A model generated the notes under the pieces. It was not told the DNA's origin. It was given only the letters and a program-made list of their open reading frames with translations, and did no database searches. Shown here in pieces: positions 15,456 to 22,913 of a stretch of DNA of 30,796 nucleotides; within the stretch, counting starts at the first letter, position 1; each line of letters opens with the position of its first letter. Location: assembly GCA_038207625.1 (NCBI GenBank), contig JBBQZO010000049.1:1-30796 (forward strand). Direction: 5' to 3'. Source of the stretch: JBBQZO01 sp038207625. GTDB taxonomy: Bacteria > Pseudomonadota > Gammaproteobacteria > Burkholderiales > Burkholderiaceae_D. The position numbers and the translations under genes were made by a program.

Positions 15456-15890
15456 TTACTTGGCCGGTGCGGCAGCTGGCGGCGCAGAAGACGGCGGCGC
15501 CGAGGCGGGGGCTTCGTCTTCCTTCTCTTTGGCTTTTTTCTTGAACAGGTCGAATTCGCCCAACTGCCACATCGGCGGGCTGACGGTGCTGGTCTGGCCT
15601 GGTGGCGGTGGCGTGCCGATCACTGGCGCCGCCTTCAAGGTGTAGGTGCTGGGGCCGGAATGGACCTTCACTTCGGTGACCGCACCGCCTTCGGCGCGCT
15701 TTTCGACGACTTTTTTCGGAGCTGGCTTGGCCGTCACGGTGACCGGGGTATCGCTGCCTTCTTCGATGCGTTCGAGCTTGGGCGGCGCCTGGCTGGGGGC
15801 CGGGGTGGCAGCTTGTTGGGCGACGGCAAAGCCGGCGTGGGCCAAGAGGCCGAGGGCGGCCAGGTGACTAATGGTGGAAGTGCGCAGCAT
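15456..15890 (-). CDS. DUF2782 domain-containing exported protein
   Basis: 144 residues with a signal peptide (LAALGLLAHAGFAVAQQ, cleavage about residue 24), a Pro/Ala-rich linker, and the conserved core PPKLERIEEGSDTPVTVT. A second segment, GGAVTEVKVHSGPSTYTLK, is typical of DUF2782, a short domain found next to thrB and polA in Gamma- and Betaproteobacteria. The C-terminal half has a predicted WQLGEFDLFKKKAKEKEDE segment and an Ala/Pro tail. Function unknown. The start is fixed by the signal peptide. A -10-like TACAAT on the minus strand (15922-15927) lies 32 bp upstream. Confidence 0.85.
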   Translation of the reverse strand: MLRTSTISHLAALGLLAHAGFAVAQQAATPAPSQAPPKLERIEEGSDTPVTVTAKPAPKKVVEKRAEGGAVTEVKVHSGPSTYTLKAAPVIGTPPPPGQTSTVSPPMWQLGEFDLFKKKAKEKEDEAPASAPPSSAPPAAAPAK

Positions 15891-16191
15891 GGTATGGGTC
15901 GCCTAGGTTCGTTTAGAGGCATTGTAGCAAACCGACACGCTTTTCTGTTAACTGCGTCGCCCTGCGTGCGCGAATGGGTGGCCGGCGGCGCTTATGTTGC
16001 ATTTTCGCCCGGCAGGGCGGGCGCTGGCCTGCGCTGGCGCAGCCATTGCGCGGGTGGCGCACGGGATAGCGGGACGAGCAAGAAGCTGCTTTGTGGCACG
16101 TTTTTCGGTAGCATCGAGGCGCGCTTTTCGGTAGCATCGAGGCGCGCCGGGTTGGCCGGCGCACCGCCGTCGCCACTTTTGAAGAGGTTTT
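15891..16191. other. Divergent intergenic region with tandem duplication
   Basis: 301 bp between the DUF2782 gene and the amidase gene. It holds a -10-like TACAAT for the minus strand (15922-15927) and the exact 23-bp duplication at 16102-16147. Nothing else recognised. Confidence 0.6.
16102..16147 (+). repeat. Exact tandem duplication of 23 bp
   Basis: Two abutting identical copies (16102-16124 and 16125-16147), each running from TTTTCGGTAGCATCG to AGGCGCGC, lie 45 bp before the amidase start codon. Identity of the copies suggests a recent slippage or duplication event. Confidence 0.9.
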
Positions 16192-18009
16192 ATGACATTT
16201 CGCCGCCAGTTTCTGATCAACGCGCCACTCGGCCTGCTCGCCGTGGCCACCGCCAGCAGCGCACGCCAGGTGGCGGCGCCGCCAGCGCCGCCGCCGGGCG
16301 CGCCGCCAACCTTCGGCGCGGCGCCCGCGGTCGGACCGGAGATCGCGCCGGCCACCTTCGCCGAGGCGGAAAAGCTGATGCAGATGACGCTCACGCCGGC
16401 CCAGCGCGCGATGGCGGCGGCCAGTTGGCGCGTGTCGATGGCCGGCCTGGTGGCGCGCCGCAGCGGTGCGCATCAGCTGGCGCTGGCCGCTGGCGACGTG
16501 CCGGCCAGCATGTGGAATCCGCAGCTCGGAATGCCAAAAGTCGGTCCGGGCGCGTCCACGCCGGGGCCGCGGCGCGCGCAGTTCGTGCGCAGCAAGGCCG
16601 CTGCTGGAGCGCTGCCAACACGCGACGACGACATCGCGTTCGCGCCGCTGACGCAGCTGTCGCGCTGGATCGAGACGCGCGCCCTGAGTTCGGAGCGGCT
16701 CACGCGCATCTACCTGGCGCGCATCGCGCGCTTTGACGCGCAGCTGCGCTGCGTGATCACCGTCACGGCCGAGCACGCGCTGGCGCAGGCGCGCGCGGCC
16801 GACCGCGAGATCAAAGCGGGCCACTATCGCGGCCCGTTGCACGGCATTCCCTACGGCGTCAAGGATTTGCTCGACACGGCCGGCATCGCCACCACCTGGG
16901 GCGCCGAGCCGTTCATGCATCGCGTGCCGGCCACCGACGCGACGGTGGTGGCGCGCTTGACTGCGGCCGGCGCCGTGCTGATCGCCAAACTCAGTCTGGG
17001 CGCGCTGGCGCTCAACGACGTGTGGTTCGGCGGCCAGACCATGAATCCGTGGCTGCTCGAGGAGGGCGCGTCGGGTTCAAGTGCGGGGCCGGGCGCGGCC
17101 ACCGCCGCCGCATTGGTGGCGTTTTCGATCGGCAGCGAAACCGGCGGCAGCATCGTCAGCCCCAGCATGCGCTGCGGCGTCACGGGCCTGCGTCCGACTT
17201 TTGGACGGGTGCCGCGCGGCGGCGCGATGACCTTGTGCTGGTCGCTCGACAAGCTCGGGCCGATGACGCGCGGCGTCGAGGATGCGATGCTGGTGCTGGC
17301 GGCCATTAGCGGTGCGGACGCGGGCGACCTGGCCAGCGTGGCGGCGCCGCTCGATTTCGACGCCGGCGCGCCGGTGCGCGGTCTGAAGGTGGGCTATGTG
17401 CCGGCCTGGCTGGAAGGCGGCGTGGCCACCGATGTGGACCGCGCCGCGCTGGCCGCGATCACGGCGCTGGGCATGCAGGCGGTGCCGATTGCGTTGCCCG
17501 ACTGGCCCTACGAGTCGCTCAACGTGATCCTGTTCGCCGAGGCCGCCGCCGCGTTCGAGGACATCACGCTGGACGGGCGCATCGACCAGCTCAAGTCGCA
17601 GGTGCCGGACGCCTGGCCGAACCTGTTTCGCCAGGCGCGCTTCCTGTCGGCGGTCGACATGGTGCAGGCGGACCGGCTGCGCCGCAAGGTGGCGCTGGAG
17701 ATGGCGCGCATCATGGGCCAGGTCGACCTGCTGCTGGTGCCGTCGCTGCGCGACGAGATGCTGACCATTTCCAACTTCACCGGCCACCCGTCGCTGACGC
17801 TGCGCACCGGTTCCGTGACGGTCAGTGAGGCACGCAGCGACTGGGCGCCCGATCCGGCCAAGCCGGCGGCGCGCTTTGCGCCGGCGCGCACGGTGCCGCA
17901 CGGCGTCACGCTGATCGGTCGCCTGTTCGACGAAGGCACCATCGCGCGGGTCGGGCTGGCGCTGGAACGGCACGCCGGCGTGGTCCGCCAGCGCCCGCCC
18001 GGTTTCTAG
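16192..18009 (+). CDS. Amidase-signature family hydrolase with Tat-type signal
   Basis: 605 residues. The start TFRRQFLINAPLGLL fits a twin-arginine export signal (RRxFL), so the enzyme is probably exported folded. A Pro/Ala-rich linker (about 25-50) and a roughly 100-residue extra N-terminal region precede the amidase domain (about 150-600). The Ser-cisSer-Lys triad is readable: Lys224 in GVKDLLDTAG, Ser296 in GASGSSAGP, and nucleophile Ser320 in GSETGGSI. The 24-residue spacing between the two serines matches FAAH and malonamidase. It is not GatA, since no gatB/gatC is nearby and it is exported. The likely chemistry is amide hydrolysis of an unknown substrate. AGAGG is absent but GAAGAGG lies 6-12 nt before ATG. 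The 3' end lies in a 53-bp tandem repeat. Confidence 0.9.
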   Translation: MTFRRQFLINAPLGLLAVATASSARQVAAPPAPPPGAPPTFGAAPAVGPEIAPATFAEAEKLMQMTLTPAQRAMAAASWRVSMAGLVARRSGAHQLALAAGDVPASMWNPQLGMPKVGPGASTPGPRRAQFVRSKAAAGALPTRDDDIAFAPLTQLSRWIETRALSSERLTRIYLARIARFDAQLRCVITVTAEHALAQARAADREIKAGHYRGPLHGIPYGVKDLLDTAGIATTWGAEPFMHRVPATDATVVARLTAAGAVLIAKLSLGALALNDVWFGGQTMNPWLLEEGASGSSAGPGAATAAALVAFSIGSETGGSIVSPSMRCGVTGLRPTFGRVPRGGAMTLCWSLDKLGPMTRGVEDAMLVLAAISGADAGDLASVAAPLDFDAGAPVRGLKVGYVPAWLEGGVATDVDRAALAAITALGMQAVPIALPDWPYESLNVILFAEAAAAFEDITLDGRIDQLKSQVPDAWPNLFRQARFLSAVDMVQADRLRRKVALEMARIMGQVDLLLVPSLRDEMLTISNFTGHPSLTLRTGSVTVSEARSDWAPDPAKPAARFAPARTVPHGVTLIGRLFDEGTIARVGLALERHAGVVRQRPPGF

Positions 18010-18110
18010 GACGCATGCCGGCGCCGCCCGTGCTCCGGCGCCAGCGCCCGCCCGGCTTCTAGGACGCATGCTGGCGCCGCCCGTGTTCCGGCGCCAGCGC
18101 CCGCCCGGCT
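17986..18110 (+). repeat. 53-bp tandem repeat (2.4 copies) spanning the amidase stop codon
   Basis: Copy 1 is 17986-18038, copy 2 is 18039-18091 (50 of 53 bases identical), and a partial third copy starts at 18092 and fades after CCCGGCT. The core is CGCCAGCGCCCGCCCGG, then TTCTAGGACGCATGC. The amidase stop TAG (18007-18009) is inside copy 1. Because 53 is not a multiple of three, the repeat cannot extend the protein in frame. Confidence 0.9.
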
Positions 18111-18303
18111 ACTGGGGCGGCGAGCGGGGCCGCGCACGCTCTGGCGGCCACGTCCGCGTGTGGCCAACGCGGGCCGCGCCGGTGTCGGCGCCGCGCAACA
18201 GTGCAGTTTCTTCCTGTCTTGATATTGCCGGAAGGAAAAATTGGAGGATACTGGTGGCCTTGGGCCAGCACAGGCCCGCATGCCACTTTGGGAGGGCCGC
18301 CAA
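18010..18303. other. Intergenic region between the amidase and DUF1566 genes
   Basis: 294 bp. The first part is the 53-bp tandem repeat. An inverted repeat GGCCAC/GTGGCC (18146-18151, 18160-18165) with an 8-nt loop could end amidase transcription. The last 100 bp are less GC-rich and probably contain the promoter for the DUF1566 gene; no clear -35/-10 pair is seen. Confidence 0.5.
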
Positions 18304-19788
18304 ATGCGCGTCATTCAATGTTTGCTCGTCATCGTCAGTCAACTGGCACTGGCCGGTTGTGGCGGCGGAGGCGGGAGCGGCGGCCCGAGCGGTGGTGCAT
18401 CCACGCAGAGCGGCCCGGTCACCAGCAGTGTGTCCGGGCGCGTCGCGCTCAAGAACGGCACACCGCTGGCCGGCGTGACGCTGACCGCCTATCAGACCAA
18501 TAACCACAGCGACGTCACGGCCACCACCGACGTCAACGGTAACTACACGTTCACCGGTCTGGAAACGAGTTTCCAGACCCACTACGAAGTGCGCGCCGCC
18601 AAGGCTGGCTACGCTTTCTATCCGGCGCTGAGCAACAACGTCGCCAGCGTCGCCAAGGCCGACTACAACGCGCTGTACCGAATCGTCATCTCGTATTTGT
18701 CGCTGGCCGGATCGAGCGTGACGGGCGCCAATTTCGACGCCTACGATGGCAGCGCCGGCCTGGTCAGCCTGGCCACCACGGGCCAGAGCGTCAGCTATGC
18801 GGCGGGCGACGACGGCGCCTTGCAAAAAGGCGTGGCGCGTCCGGCCGCACGCTTTACCGACCTTCAGAACGGCAGCATCGGCGATGCGCTGACCGGGCTG
18901 GTGTGGTTGAAAAACGCCGGCTGTCTGAGCGCCGGCCACTGGTCGGACGCGATGACGGCGGCCAATCAGCTGGCCAGCGGCGCCTGCGGCCTGAGCGACG
19001 GCTCGACCGCCGGTCAGTGGCGCCTGCCCAACATCATCGAACTCGAGAGCCTGGTCGATGTCGCGCGCAGCAAGCCGGCGCTGCCGGCGGGCCACCCGTT
19101 CAGCAATATCGGCGCCGGCTACTGGTCCTCGACCACGTATCGCGGCGTGATCACGGAGGCGTGGGTGCTCGACTTCACCACCGGACGCTACATCAACGAT
19201 CTGGTCAACAACGTCAAGACCGACGCGACGGCGGGCGCGTGGGCCGTCAGGAACGGCGCCGGCGGCACCGTCAAGCTGCCCGCGACCGGCCAGTTCATCG
19301 TGTACGCGGGCGGCGACGACGCGAGCAAGCTGGCCGGCGTGCCGCTGACGTCGCCGCGTTTCATCGACCGCGCCAACGGCACCGTGATCGACAGCGTGAC
19401 TGGCCTGACCTGGCTCAAGCAAGCCAATTGCCTGCGCCAGCCGTGGGCCGGCGCGCTGGCCGCCGTGGGCGCACTGGCCAGCGGCCAGTGTGGTTTGAGC
19501 GACGGCTCGCTGGCCGGCAGTTGGCGCATGCCCAACCGCGCCGAGATGCTCAGCCTGGTCGACCGGGCCGAAACGAATCAGGCACTGCGCTTTAATTCGG
19601 TGTTTTTGAAGGCCGACAAGTCGGTCGATCAGCCGGCCATCTTCGACCAGTTCATCGAGCTCGAATTCTATTGGACGTCCAGCACCGACGCCGCCGATAC
19701 CAGCCAGGCCTGGACCGTGTTCAGTTGTGACTACGGCGTCTACAACATCGCCAAGGCCAACCTCGGCTATACGCTGGCGGTGCGCTAG
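18304..19788 (+). CDS. Lipoprotein with carboxypeptidase-regulatory-like domain and two DUF1566 domains
   Basis: 494 residues from the ATG at 18304, which has GGAGGG (18291-18296) 7 nt upstream and begins a lipoprotein signal with lipobox LAGC (Cys about residue 19). A Gly/Ser linker follows. Residues about 40-110 form a CarboxypepD_reg-like beta-sandwich (VSGRVALKNGTPLAGVTLTA, then TDVNGNYTFTGL). Two DUF1566 (Fib_succ_major-like) repeats follow: RFTDLQNGSIGDALTGLVWL ... WRLPNIIELESLVD ... GYWSST, and RFIDRANGTVIDSVTGLTWL ... WRMPNRAEMLSLVD ... YWTSST. DUF1566 domains resemble C-type-lectin-like folds and occur on cell-surface proteins; binding partners are unknown. Probably outer-membrane anchored. 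It stands alone. Confidence 0.88.
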   Translation: MRVIQCLLVIVSQLALAGCGGGGGSGGPSGGASTQSGPVTSSVSGRVALKNGTPLAGVTLTAYQTNNHSDVTATTDVNGNYTFTGLETSFQTHYEVRAAKAGYAFYPALSNNVASVAKADYNALYRIVISYLSLAGSSVTGANFDAYDGSAGLVSLATTGQSVSYAAGDDGALQKGVARPAARFTDLQNGSIGDALTGLVWLKNAGCLSAGHWSDAMTAANQLASGACGLSDGSTAGQWRLPNIIELESLVDVARSKPALPAGHPFSNIGAGYWSSTTYRGVITEAWVLDFTTGRYINDLVNNVKTDATAGAWAVRNGAGGTVKLPATGQFIVYAGGDDASKLAGVPLTSPRFIDRANGTVIDSVTGLTWLKQANCLRQPWAGALAAVGALASGQCGLSDGSLAGSWRMPNRAEMLSLVDRAETNQALRFNSVFLKADKSVDQPAIFDQFIELEFYWTSSTDAADTSQAWTVFSCDYGVYNIAKANLGYTLAVR

Positions 19789-19793
19789 AGCGC

Positions 19794-19831
19794 GCGCGTC
19801 GGGACCGTATCGGGAGCGCGTCGGAACCGTA
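19794..19831 (+). repeat. Two 16-bp direct repeats after the DUF1566 gene
   Basis: GCGCGTCGGGACCGTA (19794-19809) and GCGCGTCGGAACCGTA (19816-19831) differ at one base and are 22 bp apart. They begin 6 bp after the stop codon. Function unknown. Confidence 0.7.
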
Positions 19832-19945
19832 AGGACGCAGGTTTGCGCGACAAGATGCGGCGTTTGCGTTTGGCCGTCTCGGGCGTTCGCGTCCGAGGCG
19901 CGGGCAGTTCTGGCCAAATTCCATCGCCTGTGGGATAGTGCCGTC

Positions 19946-20413
19946 ATGGAAAAACCGACCCTCGCTTATCCCGCCTACAGCTATCGCCAGGACGCTTCGG
20001 TGCCGACGTTTGCCGACGACCATCCGATCATCGTGTTTGATGGCTATTGCGCGCTCTGCTCCGGTTGGGCCAAGTTCGTGCTACGCCACGACAAGGCGCA
20101 AACCTACCGGCTGCTGTCGGCTCAAAGCCCGCTTGGACAAGCGATCTACCAACACTATGGCCTGGACGCGACCGACTTCGAATCGAACATGCTGATCGCG
20201 CACGGTGTGGCCTGGCTCAAGTCGGAAGGATCGATCCGCATGGCCGAGGGGCTGGGCTTTCCATGGCGCGCCGCCGCGCTGATGCGCGTGCTGCCCCTGC
20301 GCTGGCGCGACCGGCTGTACCAATGGGTGGCGCGCAATCGCTTCAACTGGTTTGGCCGGCGCGACAGCTGCTTCCTGCCCAGCGAGGAGCAGCGCCATCG
20401 CTTTCTTGGATAA
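19946..20413 (+). CDS. Thiol-disulfide oxidoreductase-like DCC family protein (DUF393)
   Basis: 155 residues from the ATG at 19946; the upstream extension of the frame is GC-rich and not protein-like. The family motif IIVFDGYCALCSGWAKFVLR carries the CxxC pair Cys35-Cys38 right after the first strand, as in thioredoxin-like folds. The rest follows the DCC pattern: LLSAQSPLG, a helix, SIRMAEGLGFPWRAAALMRVLPLRWRD, YQWVARNRFNWFGRRDSC and a final FLPSEEQ. No signal peptide, so probably cytosolic. The stop overlaps the likely start region of the DUF4166 gene by eight bases, implying co-transcription. Redox activity is assumed from the CxxC motif, not shown. Confidence 0.88.
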   Translation: MEKPTLAYPAYSYRQDASVPTFADDHPIIVFDGYCALCSGWAKFVLRHDKAQTYRLLSAQSPLGQAIYQHYGLDATDFESNMLIAHGVAWLKSEGSIRMAEGLGFPWRAAALMRVLPLRWRDRLYQWVARNRFNWFGRRDSCFLPSEEQRHRFLG

Positions 20414-21041
20414 ACAGGCACACGCCGTGCCGGGGCAGACGACACACCGCGTGCCGGAGCGGGCGGCAGCCAGCGTGCCGGACCAGACGGCGTCCGTGTT
20501 CCGGCGCGCGTTGGCCCAGAACTGGGAGCAGTTGCCGGCGCCGCTGCAAGCGCTGCATGGCGGCGCGCTGCTCGACTGGCGCGGACAGGCGGCGGTGGTG
20601 CGCGGGCGTGGCGCTCTGGCGCGTCTGGTCGGCGCCGTGGTTGGCTTTCCGGCCCAGGGGCGCGACGTGGACGTGGCGGTGCGCATCGAGCACGGCGCCG
20701 GGGTCGAGCGCTGGCAACGATGCTTTGCCGGACGGGTTTTTTCCAGCGTATTGAGTCCGGCCGGTATCTGCGCCGAGTCGACGGTGCGTGAGCGCTTCGG
20801 TCCCGTCACGGTGACGCTGGCGCTGCTGTTCGATGGCGCCAGACTGCACTTCGTCACGCGCAGTTGGTCGGTGCTGGGCATGCCGCTGCCGCGCGCCTGG
20901 GCGCCGGGCGGCGACACCTATGAATACGCCGGCGGCGATGGCCGCTTCTGTTTTCATATCGAGATTCGCCAGGCGCTGCTTGGCTTGATCGTCGGCTACG
21001 ACGGCTGGCTCGCGCCGCACCGCGCCGACGATGCTGTGTGA
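20406..21041 (+). CDS. DUF4166 domain-containing protein (start uncertain)
   Basis: The core, from VFRRALAQNWEQLPAPLQAL to IVGYDGWLAP, is a DUF4166 domain. It has the usual RGRGALARLVGAVVGFP, a central FAGRVFSSVLSP and a final YDGWL. No ATG precedes it in frame. The TTG at 20406 overlaps the DUF393 stop and would give 211 residues; GTG codons at 20427, 20451, 20475 and 20496 are alternatives. The stretch between TTG and VFRR is low-complexity (repeated GTGCCGG), so the true start may be one of the later GTGs. Close linkage to a DCC-family gene is a recurring arrangement for DUF4166, so a shared role is likely. Biochemical function is unknown. Confidence 0.8.
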   Translation: MDKQAHAVPGQTTHRVPERAAASVPDQTASVFRRALAQNWEQLPAPLQALHGGALLDWRGQAAVVRGRGALARLVGAVVGFPAQGRDVDVAVRIEHGAGVERWQRCFAGRVFSSVLSPAGICAESTVRERFGPVTVTLALLFDGARLHFVTRSWSVLGMPLPRAWAPGGDTYEYAGGDGRFCFHIEIRQALLGLIVGYDGWLAPHRADDAV

Positions 21042-21284
21042 GCGATGGCGCCGCTTGCGCTGGTGGCGCAACGCCAATTGAAGACGTTCTTTTCGCGCGC
21101 TGCGCGCCGTTCCAGCGCGGGCACGCATAACAAGGGGCCGTAGCGCAAGCAGACGCGATGACGCGATGACGTCGGCGCGCCGCAGCGCGATGACATTCCT
21201 GCACGCAATCAAACGCAACACACCTCAGCTTGCGTTATGATTTCGGCACGGCCATCCGGCCGCGTCACGCTCAAGGAGATGTCC
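21042..21284. other. Intergenic region before the secreted-repeat gene
   Basis: 243 bp. Short GACGCGATGAC-type direct repeats occur at 21154-21170. The promoter of the next gene should be near 21200-21260, but no clear -35/-10 was found. Confidence 0.4.
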
Positions 21285-21656
21285 ATGCAACCGATTCGTG
21301 TTTGCGCCGCCATGCTGCTCACCGTGTTTGCCCTGTCCGCCCACGCCGCCGATGGCGCGCTCGCCAAGAAGGACGGGGTGCTGGTCAGCGCCACCGGAAT
21401 GACCGTCTACACCTTCGACAAAGATGCTGCCAACAGCGGCAAGAGTGCCTGCGCTGGCCCGTGTTCGGCCAACTGGCCGGCGCTGCCGCCCGGTGATGGC
21501 GCCGTCAGCGCGCCGTACTCGGTAATCACGCGCGAGGACGGCGCCAAGCAGCTCGCCTACAAGGGCAAGCCGCTGTATCTGTACGCAGCCGACAAACAGC
21601 CGGGCGAACACAAGGGCGACAACTTCAAGGACGTGTGGCACGTCGTCAAGGACTGA
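21285..21656 (+). CDS. Small exported protein of the COG4315/Lipoprotein_15 'secreted repeat' family
   Basis: 123 residues from the ATG at 21285: AAGGAG ends at 21278, giving a 6-nt spacing, whereas the in-frame ATG at 21279 abuts the AAGGAG. A Sec signal peptide (MQPIRVCAAMLLTVFALSAHA) is not followed by a lipobox Cys, so the protein is probably periplasmic. The family pattern is clear: TGMTVYTFDKDAANSGKSAC, then AGPCSANWPAL, then REDGAKQLAYKGKPLYLYA, then GDNFKDVWHVV. The two Cys (SAC...GPC) may form a disulfide. The family often accompanies redox or metal stress genes, but its function is not established. It converges on the esterase gene at 21689. Confidence 0.88.
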   Translation: MQPIRVCAAMLLTVFALSAHAADGALAKKDGVLVSATGMTVYTFDKDAANSGKSACAGPCSANWPALPPGDGAVSAPYSVITREDGAKQLAYKGKPLYLYAADKQPGEHKGDNFKDVWHVVKD

Positions 21657-21688
21657 GTCGACCACCCGGGCGTGCGCACTGCGCGCGC

Positions 21689-22678
21689 TTAAGCGGGCGG
21701 CGCCAGGCCGACCCGCTTATCCTTGAAGAAGCGCCAGGCTTCGTCGACGAACTCGATGTCGCCATTTTGCGCGCCCAGCAAGGAGAGCCATAACCACGTC
21801 AGCCGGTGCGATATGCTGGGCTGGTTGTGGCCACCCTGATCGACCTTTAACAGTGTCACCTGCAGTTGTGCCGGGTCGCTGCCCCACACATAGCGGATCA
21901 CCGAGCTCGCTGCGGCCGGATCGCGTTTGGCGATCGCGCCGACCTGCGGCGTGGCCGGCAGGTGCGCCAGTTCGCGCCAGATTTTGACCGATTCGTCAAC
22001 GCTGACACCAGAGCCGCGCCCGCGCATCAGCCAGTGCCCGACCTCGCCGCCCGCATAGGGCGCAATCTTGTCGGCCGTTCCGTGCGTGACTAGCAGCGGC
22101 AATGCGTGGGTCGGCGCGGCGCACAGACTGTGCGCCGGCATCAGTGCGCTCAGCACGGCCACCCCGGCCAGGCGCGGGCCCAGCTCGATGGCGGCCCGAT
22201 ACGCCATGCCGCCCCCGTTCGAAATGCCGCTGATGAACACGCGCTGCGGATCGGCGTGATATTTGGCGATGGCCGTGTCGATCAGCGCGCCGATGAACGC
22301 CACGTCGTCAGTCTTCGGATTGGTCGGCGCATCGGCGCGGCAGTCATTCCAGCCGCGCTTGTCGTCGTTGCCCAGCGTGCCGTCAGGGGCCAGCACCAGC
22401 ACGTGTTCGCGCTCGACGACATCGAGCCAGGCGGCGGCGGGATCGCCGATTTTGTCCCTGCCAAATTCCATCGCGGCGGAACCGCCGTGTCCGTGCAGGA
22501 TGATCACCAGCGGCAGTTTGGCGTCACTCGCTTGCGCCGGCTGGCCCAGCAGATAGTGCCTGGCGCCTTCAGGACGCGCCAGCTCACCCGAGGAAATCGC
22601 TGCCGCGTAGGCCGGGCAAACCGCCGCGATGGCGCACACGGCGCTGATGGTCTGCTTAAGCAACTGAAAGATGCGCAT
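21689..22678 (-). CDS. Exported PHB depolymerase/LpqC-like esterase
   Basis: 329 residues. Signal peptide MRIFQLLKQTISAVCAIAAVCPAYAAA, then an alpha/beta hydrolase of the poly(3-hydroxybutyrate) depolymerase/feruloyl-esterase type. The oxyanion-hole strand is LVIILHGHGGS (58-67), the nucleophile elbow is GISNGGG with Ser153, and an Asp comes from the THGTADKIAPY strand. The likely catalytic His is in VDQGGHNQP. The GWNDCR segment is typical for the group. Substrate (polyester oligomer, plant ester or other) cannot be told from sequence. The gene starts 125 bp from the Pho box of the divergent phosphatase, but the box is oriented toward that gene. No strong ribosome-binding site is visible. 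Confidence 0.85.
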   Translation of the reverse strand: MRIFQLLKQTISAVCAIAAVCPAYAAAISSGELARPEGARHYLLGQPAQASDAKLPLVIILHGHGGSAAMEFGRDKIGDPAAAWLDVVEREHVLVLAPDGTLGNDDKRGWNDCRADAPTNPKTDDVAFIGALIDTAIAKYHADPQRVFISGISNGGGMAYRAAIELGPRLAGVAVLSALMPAHSLCAAPTHALPLLVTHGTADKIAPYAGGEVGHWLMRGRGSGVSVDESVKIWRELAHLPATPQVGAIAKRDPAAASSVIRYVWGSDPAQLQVTLLKVDQGGHNQPSISHRLTWLWLSLLGAQNGDIEFVDEAWRFFKDKRVGLAPPA

Positions 22679-22802
22679 GATCGCGTGATAATGTTAAGGT
22701 AATGTCAAATGTACCATGCATTCGGCAGTGCTGAGCATCTGGCGCGCTGGCCGCTCCGTTCCAGCGCGTGGTCAGCGCGCGGCCAGCAAGGGCTGCGCGC
22801 CG

Positions 22803-22836
22803 CTGTCATGGTGCGGTCATACCGCTTCGGTATGAT
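22803..22836 (+). promoter_or_regulatory. Pho box and -10 element of the alkaline phosphatase gene
   Basis: CTGTCAT (22803-22809), GGTG, CGGTCAT (22814-22820) form an 11-bp-spaced direct repeat that fits the PhoB consensus CTGTCAT-N4-CTGTCAT at 13 of 14 positions in the two half-sites. Ten bases later comes TATGAT (22831-22836), a five-of-six -10. The 10-nt gap equals that in the E. coli phoA promoter, where the Pho box replaces the -35. A perfect dyad TCATACCG/CGGTATGA (22817-22835) overlaps the site. The predicted start is near 22843, about 70 bp before the ATG. Confidence 0.75.
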
Positions 22837-22913
22837 GCGCCCTGCCGCGCCAGGCCCACCCCGCCATGCGGCATGATCCGCACCGATCCACCCTATATCG
22901 AAAACGAACCGCC

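Noticed and set aside
22687..22708. Second Pho box for the esterase gene
   Set aside because: The half-sites match CTGTCAT at only five and four of seven positions, and no -10 element follows at the required distance before the ATG.
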